From assembly GCA_004299495.1 (NCBI GenBank), contig SCPY01000146.1, forward strand, positions 1 to 6,529: a DNA stretch of 6,529 nucleotides. Reading direction: 5' to 3'. The position numbers and the translations under genes were made by a program. This stretch comes from a bacterium. GTDB taxonomy: Bacteria; Omnitrophota; Gorgyraeia; Gygaellales; UBA12090. The notes beneath the pieces are model-generated. The model did no database searches and was not told the DNA's origin. It worked only from the letters and a program-made list of their open reading frames with translations. Below, one piece after another: positions 1-4,841 of the stretch (position 1 is the first letter of the stretch; the number at the start of each line of letters is the position of its first letter).

Positions 1-59
1 TAATAAGGCAGATTAAGGATAAAAACTGAAGGCTGAATACTTAGGAGAGAAGGAAAAGT

Positions 60-971
60 ATGGGCGAAAAACGTTGCGGCATAGCGGCGATTGTGGGAAG
101 GACCAATACCGGCAAGTCCACCTTGCTGAATAGTATTTTGGGCAAGAAGGTAGCTATTGTTTCTAAAGTTCCCCAGACTACCAGAAATATTATCAGGGGA
201 ATACTAAACGAGGCCCGCGGACAGATTGTCTTTGTGGATACGCCCGGGCTGCATAAGCCAAAACACCGCCTGGGTAAATATATGAATATTTTAGCCGAGG
301 ATTCCGCCAAGGGCGCGGATGTGATTATTCACCTGGTGGATGCCTCCGAGAATATCGGTGAAGAAGAGGAGATGATTGTCAGTTATCTTGCTAAAGCAAA
401 GGCGCCGATAGTTCTTGCTTTAAACAAGATAGATTTAGGGGGCAAGTTTATCCCCGAATATCTTAAGCTCTGGGAAGAGAAAAAAGGCAAGCCCGTTGCC
501 GAATTAACCAAAGAATTAACCGTCATTCCTGTTTCCGCGCTTAAGGGGACAAATACAGGCATGCTCCTGGATGAGCTATTTTCGCTTATGCCGGAAGGCC
601 CGCGGCTGTATCCTGAAGATATGTCAAGCGATTTCCCGCAGAGGCTGGCATACGCGGATATCATCCGCGAGAAATTATTTGAATGTATGCGCCAGGAACT
701 GCCGCATTCAATCGCGGTCCTGGTAGAGGAGCTTGTGGAGCGCTCTAAGGCGCTTACCTATATCAGGGCGGAAATTTTTGTGGAGCGGGATTCCCAGAAG
801 GGGATGGTCATCGGCGATAAAGGGCAGATTGTAAAAAAAGTAGGCAGCCTTGCCAGGGAAGATTTGGAAAAGTTATCCGGCAAAAAGGTGTATTTAGAAT
901 TAGCGGTTAAAGTCAAAGAAAATTGGCGCCAGGATGAGGAAATTTTAAGGCGGATGGGGATTGTTATGTGA
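60..971 (+). CDS. era: GTPase Era (30S ribosome assembly)
   Basis: Era is a GTPase that binds 16S rRNA near its 3' end and helps mature the 30S subunit. The 303-residue product has the usual family length and both domains. The GTPase domain shows G1 GRTNTGKST (residues 13-21), G2 QTTR (39-42), G3 DTPG (60-63), G4 NKID (122-125) and G5 SAL (159-161). The C-terminal KH domain (about 220-290) carries the GDKG loop (252-255) and the conserved ending around KKVYLELAVKVKENWR. The G1 loop is slightly unusual: most Era proteins have GRPNVGKST, but here P and V are both replaced by T. The ATG at 60 is supported by a purine-rich AGGAGAGAAGGA stretch (43-54) and gives a normal N-terminus. nnrE starts one base after the stop codon, so the two are very probably cotranscribed. 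The promoter is not visible and is probably upstream of the window. Confidence 0.97.
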   Translation: MGEKRCGIAAIVGRTNTGKSTLLNSILGKKVAIVSKVPQTTRNIIRGILNEARGQIVFVDTPGLHKPKHRLGKYMNILAEDSAKGADVIIHLVDASENIGEEEEMIVSYLAKAKAPIVLALNKIDLGGKFIPEYLKLWEEKKGKPVAELTKELTVIPVSALKGTNTGMLLDELFSLMPEGPRLYPEDMSSDFPQRLAYADIIREKLFECMRQELPHSIAVLVEELVERSKALTYIRAEIFVERDSQKGMVIGDKGQIVKKVGSLAREDLEKLSGKKVYLELAVKVKENWRQDEEILRRMGIVM

Positions 972-972
972 T

Positions 973-1641
973 ATGGAGGCGAGAAGCGATATTTTTGTCA
1001 GCGTGGCGCGGATGCGCGCCCTGGAAGAAAAAGCGGTTAAGAGTGGAATCGCCATATCCGCCTTAATGGAAAGCGCCGGTAAGCACGTGGCGGATGAGGT
1101 TATGAAATCAGCTGAAACGGTTAAGCCAATCAGCGTATTTTGCGGCTACGGTAATAACGGCGGGGACGGGATGTGCGCGGCAAGGCATTTGATAGAGAAT
1201 GGTTATGCGGTGAAGATTTTTCTCGCCGGTAAGCCTAAGCCATTCAGCCCTCAAGCGCGGGCCTGCTACGATAAACTTGTAGACTTAAACCATAAACCCC
1301 AAACCATAAGCGCTCAAGACGAGATTGAAAAGGCATTTGGCAATATCGGAGAATCCCAGCTTATCATTGATGCCTTGTTTGGTATCGGCATAAGAGGGCC
1401 GCTGGATGATTTTTATCAAAAGCTTATAACCAGGATCAATAGCTCCGGAGTACCGGTAATCGCGGTAGATATTCCCAGCGGTTTAGACGCGGACAGCGGA
1501 AGGCCCCTGGGCGCAGCCATAAAAGCGCATAAAACCATCACCTTCGGCTATCCCAAGGCGGGCTTTAATAATCCAGAAGCAAAAGCCTATGTCGGAGAAT
1601 TAGTTATAGCGGATATCGGCCTGCCAAAGTCCATCCAATGA
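973..1641 (+). CDS. nnrE: NAD(P)H-hydrate epimerase (YjeF_N domain), stand-alone
   Basis: This is a metabolite-repair enzyme that interconverts the R and S epimers of damaged, hydrated NADH and NADPH so that a dehydratase can restore the cofactor. Family signatures in order are MRALEEKA, SALMESAGKHVADEV, the glycine-rich CGYGNNGGDGMCAARHL (residues 57-73 from this start), IIDALFGIGIRGP, and VIAVDIPSGLDADSG followed by AHKTITFGYPKAG. The protein ends at the normal end of the epimerase domain (222 residues). It is therefore not the common bifunctional Nnr fusion, and no dehydratase domain follows. I chose ATG 973, one base after the era stop; an in-frame TTG at 961, inside era, would add four residues (M-L-C-D). 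The ribosome binding site is weak, consistent with coupling to era. Its stop codon overlaps the ATG of a 29-codon ORF, and an intrinsic terminator lies about 130 bases downstream. Confidence 0.93.
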   Translation: MEARSDIFVSVARMRALEEKAVKSGIAISALMESAGKHVADEVMKSAETVKPISVFCGYGNNGGDGMCAARHLIENGYAVKIFLAGKPKPFSPQARACYDKLVDLNHKPQTISAQDEIEKAFGNIGESQLIIDALFGIGIRGPLDDFYQKLITRINSSGVPVIAVDIPSGLDADSGRPLGAAIKAHKTITFGYPKAGFNNPEAKAYVGELVIADIGLPKSIQ

Positions 1642-1727
1642 CAGATCTGAGAGGAAAAGCGACTCTTAGCATAAATCGTTTGACTTGGTGGCAATTCTAT
1701 GATATATATAAGAGCAATGGGGTCTAA
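1638..1727 (+). CDS. Possible small ORF (29 codons) coupled to nnrE
   Basis: The ATG lies across the nnrE stop codon in an ATGA overlap, the same junction used between the two genes at 4838. The peptide begins MTDLRGKATLSINRLTWWQF and ends at a TAA just before a hairpin. I do not recognise it. It could be a genuine small coupled peptide, or the beginning of the gene that used to follow nnrE, now interrupted by the inserted central segment. The ATGA overlap with a conserved gene is the only positional evidence; the ORF is short enough to occur by chance. Confidence 0.25.
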   Translation: MTDLRGKATLSINRLTWWQFYDIYKSNGV

Positions 1728-1758
1728 AAGTGGTACGTTTGAAGGGGGAACTGCCACT
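1688..1758 (+). other. Alternative RNA stems upstream of a terminator
   Basis: Two left arms compete for one right arm. Arm A, GTGGCAATTC (1688-1697), pairs with GAACTGCCAC (1748-1757) with a single mismatch and encloses 50 bases. Arm B, AGTGGTACGTT (1729-1739), pairs with AACTGCCACT (1749-1758) as ten pairs with one bulged C and one G-U pair, around the loop TGAAGGGGG. The two foldings exclude each other and end 13 bases before the intrinsic terminator, an arrangement like an attenuator. It could equally be the footprint of a mobile element end or integration site. The pairing is seen directly; any function is inference. Confidence 0.3.
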
Positions 1759-1770
1759 ATAAAATAATCC

Positions 1771-1804
1771 AAACCTTCGCTCACAAAGCGGAGGTTTTTT
1801 GTTT
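1771..1804 (+). terminator. Intrinsic terminator after nnrE
   Basis: The left arm AACCTTCGC (1772-1780) pairs with GCGGAGGTT (1788-1796) over nine pairs with one G-U, around the seven-base loop TCACAAA. A run of T (1795-1800) plus a further GTTT follows. It would end transcription of the era-nnrE unit and insulate it from the methylase fragment and DpnI genes. The opposite strand lacks a comparable T-run, so it is probably one-directional. Confidence 0.85.
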
Positions 1805-1825
1805 ATTTCTGCTAAAAATAATTTT

Positions 1826-1909
1826 ATGAGAGAAAAGAGCATTCAGGCAAGGCCTTTCTTAAAATGGGCCGGCGGCAAGGGGCAGCTTGCTGTTTTAGAT
1901 TGCTTTTAA
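1826..1909 (+). pseudogene. N-terminal fragment of a Dam-like (D12 class) adenine-N6 DNA methyltransferase
   Basis: The 27-codon ORF contains ARPFLKWAGGKGQL (residues 8-21). This closely matches the N-terminal AdoMet-binding motif of D12-class (Dam, DpnM) methyltransferases, which typically read FLKWAGGK followed by QLL. A complete enzyme is about 270-290 residues and carries a catalytic DPPY motif. Here the reading frame runs into TAA after LAVLDCF, and I find no DPPY or other methylase motif downstream in any frame before the endonuclease gene. It is therefore a truncated, inactive gene. It lies immediately after a terminator and ahead of an intact DpnI-family gene. Methylase loss is expected there, since GATC methylation would make the chromosome a target. 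Whether the family was GATC-specific cannot be judged from this fragment alone. Confidence 0.65.
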
Positions 1910-1931
1910 AAATTAGCAGCTAGTTATTGTT

Positions 1932-1937
1932 GGGAGG
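1932..1937 (+). promoter_or_regulatory. Strong ribosome binding site (GGGAGG)
   Basis: GGGAGG lies six bases before the ATG at 1944. It is the only strong Shine-Dalgarno sequence ahead of the DpnI-type gene and so probably drives translation of both the small ORF and, through coupling, the endonuclease. It is the main evidence that the 50-codon ORF is real. Confidence 0.6.
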
Positions 1938-1943
1938 TAAATA

Positions 1944-2096
1944 ATGATGACTAATAAGGAAAGGGAAGATATTAAAATTATTTTAGGTTACTTATGGAGA
2001 GATGAAGAGAGGCATTACCAGTCCGCTCCATGCAAAAATCATATATTTCTTGTTTTAAAAAGATTGGCAAGAATTGTCGGGCATGAAGCGATTTAA
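1944..2096 (+). CDS. Small hypothetical protein (50 aa) coupled to the DpnI-type endonuclease
   Basis: The 50-residue product starts MMTNKEREDIKIILGYLWRD and ends LARIVGHEAI. It is charged, looks mostly helical, and has no membrane segment or signal peptide. I do not recognise a family. Support for coding comes from the strong GGGAGG ribosome binding site at ideal spacing and from its TAA stop sharing one base with the ATG of the endonuclease gene (TAATG). That junction typically couples translation of two functionally linked proteins. Candidate roles, all inference, are a regulator, an inhibitor or immunity partner, or an accessory subunit of the restriction enzyme. It does not contain the motifs of a helix-turn-helix controller protein that I can see. 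A second in-frame ATG at 1947 is an equally possible start. Confidence 0.6.
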   Translation: MMTNKEREDIKIILGYLWRDEERHYQSAPCKNHIFLVLKRLARIVGHEAI

Positions 2097-2872
2097 TGGG
2101 CATTAACCTAAAGCTTAAAAGAAAACTTGCACAAGCATACAATAGCCCATCACAAAAAGCCAGGGTTTTGACAGAGGGATGGCTTAAGAATGAGGCTTAT
2201 TGCCCAAACTGTGGGAATGAGTATCTTGAAAAATATCCAAACAATACGCCCGTTGCTGATTTTTTCTGTGAAAATTGTAGTGAGGATTTTGAGTTAAAAA
2301 GTAAGAGTATTGGGTTCGGGAAAAAAGTGCTTGACGGAGAGTATGAATCAATGCTTGATCGATTGGCCGATGCGCACAATCCGAACTTATTTTTACTAAG
2401 CTATGATTTGAGCTCATATCAGGTTTCTGATTTCCTTGTTATCCCAAAGCAATTTTTTATTCCCGAAATCATTGAAAAAAGAAGTCCTTTATCAACTACC
2501 GCTAGAAGGGCAGGGTGGACAGGGTGTAATATTTTATTAGACAGGATACCCGAGACCGGTAAGATTTTTTTGATTAAGGATAAACAGATTAAGCCAAAAG
2601 AAGATGTTTGCGCTGTTTGGCAAAAAACCCTATTTTTGCGGGAAGAAAGGAAGATTCAATCGAGAGGTTGGATTTTAGATGTTATGCGTTGCATTGAATT
2701 AATTCGCAAGAAAGAGTTTACTCTCGCAGACATTTACAAATTTGAAAACATGTTAGCTATACAGCATCCGGACAACCGGCATATAAAAGACAAAATTCGG
2801 CAACAGCTACAAATTTTACGGAATCGGAACTATATTCAATTTACAGGGAAAGGCGAATATCGTATTATTTAG
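2096..2872 (+). CDS. dpnC: DpnI-family methyl-directed restriction endonuclease (type IIM)
   Basis: DpnI-type enzymes cut the sequence GATC only when its adenine is methylated and defend non-methylating cells against DNA from methylating sources. The 258-residue product matches the remembered sequence of Streptococcus pneumoniae DpnI along its whole length (about 254 residues). The N-terminal PD-(D/E)XK domain has a four-cysteine zinc site (C36, C39, C58, C61) and catalytic D55 (PVADF), E66 and K68 (FELKSK). The family signature TARRAGWTGCN lies at 135-145. The C-terminal winged helix, which in DpnI also reads methylated DNA, ends in HIKDKIRQQLQILRNRNYIQF. All key residues are present, so it is predicted to be active. 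It starts on the stop codon of a small ORF. Base composition is AT-rich (a hand count of 2221-2280 gives 20 G+C of 60, against 33 of 60 at 5881-5940), which suggests transfer. No cognate methylase exists, as the family requires. Confidence 0.95.
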   Translation: MGINLKLKRKLAQAYNSPSQKARVLTEGWLKNEAYCPNCGNEYLEKYPNNTPVADFFCENCSEDFELKSKSIGFGKKVLDGEYESMLDRLADAHNPNLFLLSYDLSSYQVSDFLVIPKQFFIPEIIEKRSPLSTTARRAGWTGCNILLDRIPETGKIFLIKDKQIKPKEDVCAVWQKTLFLREERKIQSRGWILDVMRCIELIRKKEFTLADIYKFENMLAIQHPDNRHIKDKIRQQLQILRNRNYIQFTGKGEYRII

Positions 2873-3007
2873 CGTGGGAGATTGTGGTGGGAGAAAAATT
2901 AAGGTTAGCAATCTACGTCTCACAAGGAGCAGGGCATTAAACATGATGAGCGGTTTATAGTAGCGAAATGCGAAAGCTGTCCGCTGGAGTGGAAGTGATA
3001 CGATGGT

Positions 3008-3060
3008 GTCAGTTCTTGACATAGGACATTCAAAATAAGGACAAATAGGGACAGCAACCG
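3008..3060. repeat. Short repeat cluster, possible mobile-element remnant
   Basis: Three related words, TAGGACA (3022-3028), TAAGGACA (3036-3043) and TAGGGACA (3046-3053), follow GTGTCAGTTCTTGACAT. On the minus strand this reads GGTTGCTGTCCCTATTTGTC. From memory this resembles sequence found beside IS200-like / REP-associated Y1 transposase genes in many bacteria. No transposase gene is present, so at most it is a non-autonomous or leftover end. The repeats are seen directly; the mobile-element link is a recollection I cannot test here. Confidence 0.3.
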
Positions 3061-3266
3061 TTTTTTCCGTAATGGATAGATGATATGGCTCTGCTTTCAC
3101 AAATGCATGCCGGTGAGCTGATGAATAGCACTCACCCCCCTAAAAGTTAATTAACCGCGCCCTTTAAGGCCACTGTCGCTAAAAAAACGGCCAAGAGCAT
3201 CTTTACAGATTGCGAATTGGATTGACAAAGTGTAAAGAATGGAAAATCGCCCGTTGAGTGGCTTGC

Positions 3267-3300
3267 CCCTATACAATTCCCTATACAATACCTATACGAT
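3267..3300 (+). repeat. Three tandem CTATACAA-type repeats upstream of fic
   Basis: CCCTATACAATT (3267-3278), CCCTATACAATA (3279-3290) and CCTATACGAT (3291-3300) form three head-to-tail copies with periods of 12 and 11 bases, about one helical turn each. They end 16 bases before the fic start codon. That spacing places the same face of DNA toward a bound protein, as in operator arrays. They could be an autoregulatory site for the winged helix at the C-terminus of the Fic protein itself (inference). Each copy also resembles a -10 element, so they may overlap the promoter. Confidence 0.5.
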
Positions 3301-3305
3301 ATGGT
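3300..3305 (+). promoter_or_regulatory. Candidate -10 element for fic
   Basis: TATGGT ends 11 bases before the fic ATG, nearly the same distance as the TATACT box before the thioesterase gene at 4452. No clear -35 box lies at the right spacing, and no Shine-Dalgarno sequence precedes the ATG. If real, the transcript would be nearly leaderless and its start would lie directly downstream of the tandem repeats. Weak evidence. Confidence 0.25.
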
Positions 3306-3316
3306 AAACTTGAATT

Positions 3317-4324
3317 ATGTTTAAAGCCCAATATCGAATAACAACATACCTCTTAAAACTGTTTGAGCAGATTGCTGTCACGGCTGCGCTTGTCAGAAGC
3401 TCGCGGCTGAAAGTGTCTGTTAATACTTCCTTGGAGCGGGATGCTTTTGCCCGGAGCGTTCACTCATCGACATGGATCGAAGGCAATCTCCTGTCTCTGG
3501 CTCAAGTTCGGGCCGTGGTTGACGGTAAGGACCTACTTGTCGAAGAGAAGCAGAAGACCGAAGTCGCCAATTGTGTTGAAGCCATGCGGCAGATATTAAA
3601 GATCAAGCATAAGCCAGTCACAGAACAGGGACTTTTGGCTGTGCATGGCCGCATGATCAAGGGGCTTTTGGCGAAAGATCGAATAGGCCAGTATCGCAGT
3701 GTGCAGAACTATATCGTGGATGCCCGCAATAAGGTTATCTTTACCCCTCCGTCTCCAGCACAGGTGGCTGGCCGCATGAAGGCCCTTTTTGTTTGGGCGA
3801 AGGATGAATCTTTGCATCCAGTGGCTCGAAGCGCCATCTTTCAGCATGAGTTTTTGACGATCCATCCCTTTGTGGATGGCAACGGCCGCGTTGGCAGGGC
3901 GGTCGGCCAGTGGTTTCTTTGGGAAAAGGGAATGGATCCGCTTTGCACCTTAGGACTTGATGATTTCTTTGCGCAGGATCGGCCGCGTTATTATGACATG
4001 ATCCAGCAGACGCGCGATATGGATGGGGACTTTACGCATTGGGTGGAATATGTTGCCCAAGGTCTGGCGTGGGCGCATGACGATGTCCAAAAAAGGATCA
4101 AGGCCGGAACGCTTCGGTTGCAAGGGGTAACACTTACGCCTAAACAGGAAGAGCTTTTAGGGATGCTGGAGAAAAAAGGTGATTTAGGCGCGTTAGAAAT
4201 CGGAAAGACCATGAAGATCAATCGCGCTCGCGTCAATCAGCTCATCAGGCCGCTTGTTCATTTGGGCATGGTCACAAGAGAAGGCGCGGCACGGGCTGTT
4301 CGATACCGCCTGAATGAGAAATAA
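3317..4324 (+). CDS. fic: Class II Fic-domain protein with C-terminal winged helix (probable AMP transferase)
   Basis: Fic proteins usually transfer AMP from ATP to a hydroxyl of a target protein. This 335-residue protein has the complete active-site motif HPFVDGNGR (183-191) with catalytic H183, and a following VGR. An N-terminal inhibitory helix reads STWIEG (51-56), matching (S/T)xxxE(G/N). E55 would block productive ATP binding, so this is a class II, self-inhibited Fic. The flap region is about IVDARNKVIFTPPSP (133-147). The last 65 or so residues (LTPKQEELLGML onward) look like a winged helix, with INRARVNQLIRPLVHLGMV as the likely recognition region. This arrangement is common in solitary Fic proteins that may bind DNA and control their own gene. 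The target protein cannot be predicted. It starts at the only plausible ATG, without a clear ribosome binding site. It carries ten GATC sites, unlike its neighbours, suggesting separate origin. Confidence 0.92.
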   Translation: MFKAQYRITTYLLKLFEQIAVTAALVRSSRLKVSVNTSLERDAFARSVHSSTWIEGNLLSLAQVRAVVDGKDLLVEEKQKTEVANCVEAMRQILKIKHKPVTEQGLLAVHGRMIKGLLAKDRIGQYRSVQNYIVDARNKVIFTPPSPAQVAGRMKALFVWAKDESLHPVARSAIFQHEFLTIHPFVDGNGRVGRAVGQWFLWEKGMDPLCTLGLDDFFAQDRPRYYDMIQQTRDMDGDFTHWVEYVAQGLAWAHDDVQKRIKAGTLRLQGVTLTPKQEELLGMLEKKGDLGALEIGKTMKINRARVNQLIRPLVHLGMVTREGAARAVRYRLNEK

Positions 4325-4411
4325 TTTCACACAGATGCGGTTTGATAATACATCGGATTAAACGGCGTCGGCCGGCTGATCATTAAGTTCCTAAAAAGAT
4401 CCATAAAATAC

Positions 4412-4439
4412 TTGCTTGTAAATCAGTTCGGCTTATACT
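4412..4439 (+). promoter_or_regulatory. Sigma70-type promoter of the thioesterase-peptidase-PAC2 operon
   Basis: A -35 box TTGCTT (4412-4417) and a -10 box TATACT (4434-4439) are separated by 16 bases. Transcription would begin at about 4446, only around six bases before the ATG at 4452. No Shine-Dalgarno sequence fits in that space, so the first gene is probably translated from a leaderless or near-leaderless mRNA. Confidence 0.6.
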
Positions 4440-4451
4440 AAAATACCAATT

Positions 4452-4841
4452 ATGGATATACGCATTTACTACGAAGATACGGATTGCGGCGGGGTGGTGT
4501 ATTACGCCAACTACCTGCGCTATTTTGAGCGCGCCCGCACGGAATACCTGGAAACCAGAGGCATATTCGTCAAGGAGTGTATCCCCAAAGGGTTCTTCTT
4601 TGTGGTGGCGCATCAGGATATTGATTATAAGGCTCCGGCTTTTTATGGAGATGTTTTAAATATAGAGATAAAGGTTTCCGGAATATCGGGAGCCAGTTTT
4701 GGTTTTGATTATGTGGTAAGGAACAAAAAGAGCAATCAAATTATTGCCACTGCCGGCACAACCCTGGTTTGCGTAAATAAGGATATCCAGCCGATGAAGA
4801 TCCCCCAGGATATAAGAGAGAAACTGGTTGCCGCGGGATGA
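4452..4841 (+). CDS. ybgC: YbgC/FadM-family acyl-CoA thioesterase (hot-dog fold)
   Basis: This enzyme is predicted to hydrolyse an acyl-CoA thioester; the natural substrate is unknown. The 129-residue protein has the usual length of a single hot-dog domain of the 4-hydroxybenzoyl-CoA thioesterase family. The signature YYEDTDCGGVVYYANYLRYF spans residues 6-25, with the catalytic aspartate expected at D11 (the D-x-G-G-V-V motif), followed by ERARTEYL. The later part has DIDYKAPAFYGD and the strand region ending TLVCVNKDIQPMKIP. The very short N-terminus before the signature agrees with the ATG at 4452, which sits just after a good promoter. In Gram-negative bacteria ybgC often accompanies the tol-pal genes; here it is instead first in an operon with an M20 peptidase. 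The two overlap by four bases (ATGA), so they are coupled. Substrate and physiological role are open. Confidence 0.92.
   Translation: MDIRIYYEDTDCGGVVYYANYLRYFERARTEYLETRGIFVKECIPKGFFFVVAHQDIDYKAPAFYGDVLNIEIKVSGISGASFGFDYVVRNKKSNQIIATAGTTLVCVNKDIQPMKIPQDIREKLVAAG

Larger units (their letters stand above)
2873..3316. other. 444-base region without a gene
   Basis: I find no credible ORF on either strand. The 94-codon minus-strand ORF here has no recognisable motif and overlaps the end of the endonuclease gene. The region holds a near-tandem GTGGGAGA pair (2874-2881, 2887-2894), a cluster of related TARGGACA words (3022-3053), a small GGTGAG/CTCACC hairpin without a T-run (3112-3136), a ten-base palindrome GTTAATTAAC (3146-3155), and the tandem repeats upstream of fic (3267-3300). 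I see no convincing terminator for the endonuclease gene. It looks like a junction of independently acquired pieces. Confidence 0.5.

Noticed and set aside
1..59. End of an upstream gene at the TAATAA at the window start
   Set aside because: Too little sequence to show a reading frame; only the era ribosome binding site is supported here.
961..972. TTG start for nnrE at 961
   Set aside because: Possible, but it adds only four non-conserved residues inside era; ATG 973 gives a normal N-terminus and a one-base gap.
1587..1784. 65-codon minus-strand ORF across the nnrE end and terminator
   Set aside because: It reads through the terminator hairpin and overlaps the conserved end of nnrE; no ribosome binding site or recognisable domain. 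Its odd VPPSNVPLLDP stretch is the complement of the stem region.
1910..1943. Remaining part of the methylase in another frame
   Set aside because: All frames were read for a continuation or a DPPY motif; none was found, so a deletion is more likely than a simple frameshift.
2816..3100. 94-codon minus-strand ORF overlapping the DpnI-type gene end
   Set aside because: No domain recognised, overlaps a well-supported gene, and runs through repeat-like sequence. Treated as chance.
3112..3136. GGTGAG/CTCACC hairpin as a terminator of the endonuclease gene
   Set aside because: Only six pairs with a 13-base loop and no T-run on either strand; also 240 bases past the stop codon.
3222..3227. Perfect TTGACA as a -35 box for fic
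   Set aside because: At 16-18 bases downstream the sequence is AATCGC-like with no acceptable -10 box.
3267..3300. CRISPR-like array
   Set aside because: The units are 11-12 bases, directly adjacent, without spacers; they are an operator-style tandem repeat. No CRISPR array or cas gene was seen anywhere.
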